Source of the DNA: Streptomyces sp. NRRL S-340
Lineage (GTDB): Bacteria > Actinomycetota > Actinomycetes > Streptomycetales > Streptomycetaceae
NCBI RefSeq assembly: GCF_000720185.1
Contig: NZ_JOIY01000003.1
Span: forward strand, 163,702-227,701
Direction of reading: 5' to 3'
DNA length: 64,000 nucleotides
The number at the start of each line of letters is the position of its first letter. The stretch's first letter is position 1. Positions 61,207-64,000 of this stretch are shown here, piece by piece. The notes beneath the pieces are model-generated. The model was not told the DNA's origin, did no database searches, and saw only the letters and a program-made list of their open reading frames with translations. The position numbers and the translations under genes are program-made.

Positions 61207-62256
61207 ATGCGGTACCGCACGCTGGGCAGTACAGGAGTCCAGGTCAGCTCGCTCTGCCTGGGCGCGATGATGTTCGGGAAGTGGGGGAACCCCGATCACG
61301 ACGACTCGGTCGGCATCATCCGCACCGCGCTCGACGCGGGCGTCAACATCATCGACACCGCCGACGTGTACGCGGACGGCGAGTCCGAGGTCATCGTCGG
61401 GAAGGCGATCGCCGGACGGCGCGACGAGGTCGTCCTGGCGACCAAGGTGTCCAGCCCGATGGGTCCCGGCCCCGGCCGGCGCGGCGCCTCGCGGCGCTGG
61501 ATCACGCAGGCCTGCGAGGAGAGTCTGCGCCGGCTGGGCACCGATCACATCGACCTGTACCAGGTGCACCGGCCCGATCCGGCGACCGACGTCGACGAGA
61601 CCCTGGGCGCGCTCTCCGATCTCGTCCGCGCGGGCAAGATCCGCTACGCGGGGTCCTCGACGTTCGCGCCCTCGGCGATCGTCCAGGCGCAGTGGACCGC
61701 CGAACGGCGCGGGCGCGAGCGCTTCGTGTGCGAACAGCCGCCGTACTCCCTCCTGGCCCGGGGTGTGGAGGCCGAGGTGCTGCCCACCTGCGAGACGTAC
61801 CGGATGGGGGTGCTGGCCTGGAGCCCGCTGGCCGGGGGGTGGCTCTCCGGCCGCTGGCGCCGCGACGGGGCCGGTCCGTCCAGCCACCGCACCCGGACCA
61901 TGCCCTTCCGCACCACGCTCTCCCACTACGACCTGGACGTGCCGGGCAACCAGGCCAAGCTGGACGCCGCCACGGAACTCGCCCGCACGGCCGACGAGGC
62001 CGGCCTGACGCTGATCCAGCTGGCGCTGGCGTTCGTCACCACGCACCCCGCGGTCACCGCGGCGGTCGTCGGCCCCCGTACCGCCGCGCACCTGCGCGAC
62101 CATCTGAGCGCGGCGGACATCGTCCTGGAGCCCGCCGTGCTGGACCGCGTCGACCGCATCGTGGCGCCGGGCACCGACCTCAACCCCGAGGACACGGGCT
62201 ACCACGCGGCCGTCCTGGCCGACCCGGCACGCCGCCGCCGCACCGCCGCCCGGTGA
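61207..62256 (+). CDS. Aldo/keto reductase
   Basis: 349 residues, an (alpha/beta)8 NADPH-dependent reductase. The family tetrad is visible: Asp and Tyr in DTADVYADGESE, Lys in VLATKVSSP, His in YQVHRPDPATD. AWSPLAGGWLSGRW and the cofactor-binding VVGPRTAAHL place it with the YajO/YhdN-like AKR group. The substrate is unknown. It is divergent from the TetR gene with two operators between, so it is probably induced by the compound that releases TetR. Confidence 0.92.
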   Translation: MRYRTLGSTGVQVSSLCLGAMMFGKWGNPDHDDSVGIIRTALDAGVNIIDTADVYADGESEVIVGKAIAGRRDEVVLATKVSSPMGPGPGRRGASRRWITQACEESLRRLGTDHIDLYQVHRPDPATDVDETLGALSDLVRAGKIRYAGSSTFAPSAIVQAQWTAERRGRERFVCEQPPYSLLARGVEAEVLPTCETYRMGVLAWSPLAGGWLSGRWRRDGAGPSSHRTRTMPFRTTLSHYDLDVPGNQAKLDAATELARTADEAGLTLIQLALAFVTTHPAVTAAVVGPRTAAHLRDHLSAADIVLEPAVLDRVDRIVAPGTDLNPEDTGYHAAVLADPARRRRTAAR

Positions 62257-62322
62257 GCCACCCGGGTCGGCCCGTTCGTCCCGCCCCCGCCGGCCCGGCA
62301 CGGCCCCGCACCTCACGGAACG

Positions 62323-63882
62323 TCAGGCGTCGTAGCCGTAGCCCGTCCAGTTCTCCAGCACGCGCTCGCGCAGTTCGCGGGGGTACGACGTACGGAAGGA
62401 GGCGGTGGTGCCGCGGAAGCCGTCCGGCAGCAGGCAGTCCGTGACCGACTTGCCGCCCCGGGCGGCGCGGACCTCCTCGGGGGTGAGGTAGGGGACCATC
62501 GGGATGCCGGGGGCCTGCGGGAAGGTGTGGTGGCCGGTGTCCGGGTGGCTGCGGGTGGCGAGCGCCCAGACGACCTGGCCGATGTCGGTGACGTCGATGT
62601 CGTCGTCGACGACGATCACCTTGGGCACCAGCCATCCGGCGTGCGAGGCGAACAGCACGTCGGCGATCGAACGGATCAACGCGCCCCGGCCCAGGCCGAG
62701 TTCCACGCGCTGGGCGCGGTCGACGGAGACGGCGAGCCAGCAGGTGGCGGCCTCGTAGGGGCACCACGCCAGAGTGATCGGCAGCCCGGCGGCGCGCAGC
62801 ACGTCCAGGGCGGCGGCCGCGATCATGGTGCCCCAGATCGTGTGGTTCTCCTCCGGCGGCACCCCGGCCGCGCAGACCGGCAGGATCGGGTCGTCGCGGT
62901 AGGTGACCGCCTCGACGTGGAAGACGGGCTGCTCCTTGCCGTCGGGGAACGCGTACCCGTGGTACTCCCCCATCGGCCCCTCGGGGGCGGTCTCGTCGCT
63001 GCTGAGGTAGCCCTCCAGGACGATCTCGGCGTTGGCGGGCACGTACAGTCCGTTCGTCTCGGTACGGACCACCTCGACCGGGCTGCCGGTGAGCGCGCCG
63101 ACGTAGCCGTCCTCGTCGACGTGCGCCGGGAGCGGCATCCCCGCGGCCGCGAGCGCCGCGGGCGGGGCGCCCAGGACCATCGCCCACGGCGTGTGCCGGC
63201 CCTCCTCGCGCCACGCCTCGCGGATCATGCCGACGTGTTGCTGCGGCATGGCGGGACCGACCAGGGTCGTGCGGTCGCGCAGCATGGTGCGGGCCACCGA
63301 CCAGCTCGTCCACGAGCCGTCCGGGGTGCGCACCACGTGGAAGCCGTAGGTGCCGAAGTACCGTCCGCCGTCCTCCTGGTGGAGCAGGGGTACGGGGAAG
63401 AGTTCCAGGTCGACGTCGTCACCGGTGCGGACGTTCTGCTTGCACGGCCCGGTGGCGACCTCGACCGGCGCGACGGGGTCCGCGTGCAGGGCGGCGACGA
63501 GGTGTTCCACGATCCGCCGCGGACCGGCGTCGCGGGGCAGCCCGACGTGCGCGGCGAGCCGCGCGTGGGCGGCACCCGACCGGGGGTCGCCCAGTCCGGC
63601 CGGGGCGCCCAGGACGCGGTGGCCGGGGGCGGCGCCGGTGAGGGAGGTGAACAGGGGGGCGGGTGCGCCGGTCTCGTACGCCCGACGGGTCACGGCGCCC
63701 ACTTCGAGGTGCGGATCGACGCTCCTGCCGATCTCCACCGCATCGCCGTCGGCCAGCAGCCGTGCGACGAAGGCCCGGAAGTCGAGGGCGGGGTCGGGAG
63801 CGGGGCGCTGGGAGGCGCCGGGGGCAGGGTCGAGGTCACGGCCGGTGCGGGGGGCGGGGCCGGGGAAGGAATGGGTGGTCAT
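62323..63882 (-). CDS. UbiD family prenylated-FMN-dependent decarboxylase
   Basis: 519 residues. Family segments include GGRYFGTYGFHVVRTPDGSW, VGMIREAWREEGRHTPWAMV, VVRTETNGLYVPANAEIVLE, and PEGPMGEYHGYA with the conserved acidic residues. HTIWGTM and PKVIVVDDDIDVTD follow. UbiD enzymes reversibly (de)carboxylate aromatic or alpha,beta-unsaturated acids using prFMN made by UbiX, which is not in view. The true start is the ATG at 63882 with an AGGAG site. The longer reading to 63987 translates adapter sequence and must be ignored. The promoter is cut off by the contig end. Confidence 0.92.
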   Translation of the reverse strand: MTTHSFPGPAPRTGRDLDPAPGASQRPAPDPALDFRAFVARLLADGDAVEIGRSVDPHLEVGAVTRRAYETGAPAPLFTSLTGAAPGHRVLGAPAGLGDPRSGAAHARLAAHVGLPRDAGPRRIVEHLVAALHADPVAPVEVATGPCKQNVRTGDDVDLELFPVPLLHQEDGGRYFGTYGFHVVRTPDGSWTSWSVARTMLRDRTTLVGPAMPQQHVGMIREAWREEGRHTPWAMVLGAPPAALAAAGMPLPAHVDEDGYVGALTGSPVEVVRTETNGLYVPANAEIVLEGYLSSDETAPEGPMGEYHGYAFPDGKEQPVFHVEAVTYRDDPILPVCAAGVPPEENHTIWGTMIAAAALDVLRAAGLPITLAWCPYEAATCWLAVSVDRAQRVELGLGRGALIRSIADVLFASHAGWLVPKVIVVDDDIDVTDIGQVVWALATRSHPDTGHHTFPQAPGIPMVPYLTPEEVRAARGGKSVTDCLLPDGFRGTTASFRTSYPRELRERVLENWTGYGYDA

Positions 63883-63943
63883 GGCGCGGGCGGGCTCCTG
63901 TTCGTCTGGATGTGAGGCCGGCCAGGGGTGGCCGGTCAAGGGT

Positions 63944-64000
63944 CTGTCTCTTATACACATCTCCGAGCCCACGAGACTCCTGAGCATCTCGTATGCCGTC
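63944..64000. other. Illumina Nextera adapter contamination with i7 index
   Basis: CTGTCTCTTATACACATCT (63944-63962) is the transposase mosaic end. CCGAGCCCACGAGAC (63963-63977) completes the Nextera read-2 adapter, TCCTGAGC (63978-63985) matches an i7 index, and ATCTCGTATGCCGTC (63986-64000) is the start of the P7 sequence. The GC content falls abruptly here. This is a sequencing artefact, not genome. Confidence 0.98.

Noticed and set aside
63883..63987. N-terminal extension of the UbiD protein beginning MLRSLVGSEMCIRD
   Set aside because: Translation of adapter sequence; the ATG at 63882 has a ribosome site.

Overview
This window is high-GC actinobacterial DNA with the codon use, leaderless starts and gene families of Streptomyces. 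Among these are a ScbA/AfsA-type butyrolactone synthase with its receptor, DUF1996, discoidin-bearing glycosidases, LCP and PucR proteins. I found no rRNA, tRNA, CRISPR array or insertion sequence. The last 57 bases (63944-64000) are not genomic. They are an Illumina Nextera adapter with an i7 index, so the right edge is a contig end, and the last gene appears falsely extended unless this is recognised.

Layout. 0-6.4 kb: a small secreted protein; an SDR/TetR divergent pair with two palindromic operators; and a four-gene operon of ABC ATPase, permease, histidine kinase and LuxR-type response regulator. 6.9-22 kb: a glucan-degradation locus. It holds a discoidin/beta-helix protein resembling GH55, a discoidin clan GH-A glycosidase, a DUF1996 protein, a collapsed GH3 beta-glucosidase pseudogene, a GH1 beta-glucosidase, a complete oligosaccharide ABC importer without its ATPase, a LacI regulator and a GH71 alpha-1,3-glucanase. 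Together these look suited to beta- and alpha-1,3-glucans such as those of fungal walls.

22-40 kb: an exopolysaccharide/cell-surface glycan locus. It contains an LCP transferase, a WcaJ-type initiating sugar transferase, GDP-L-fucose synthesis (gmd, fcl), a large surface protein, a lipoprotein, two GT4 glycosyltransferases, an acyltransferase, a Wzy-like polymerase, a Wzx-like flippase, a Wzz/BY-kinase-like protein with a ruined P-loop, a TagD-like cytidylyltransferase and a CDP-alcohol phosphotransferase. Several genes here start just after a run of six or seven G.

40-48 kb: mixed metabolism and regulation (MBL hydrolase, AraC, SDR, P-loop kinase-like protein, fold-III PLP decarboxylase, PucR). 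48-57 kb: a signalling and specialised-metabolism region. An AfsA-like synthase, a HAD phosphatase and a divergent ScbR-like receptor form a butyrolactone-type module. Close by is a compact operon of a methanofuran-pathway MfnB homologue (4-HFC-P synthase), an aldehyde dehydrogenase, a zinc alcohol dehydrogenase and a carboxyl-methyltransferase-like protein. This operon looks like an undescribed route to a small furan and is the most interesting item in the window. 57-64 kb: a VOC protein, a CAP-domain secreted protein with a long leader and a Crp-like site, the remains of two genes meeting at a scar (one a subtilase C-terminal half), a TetR/aldo-keto reductase pair with a perfect 20-bp operator, and a UbiD-family decarboxylase running to the contig end.
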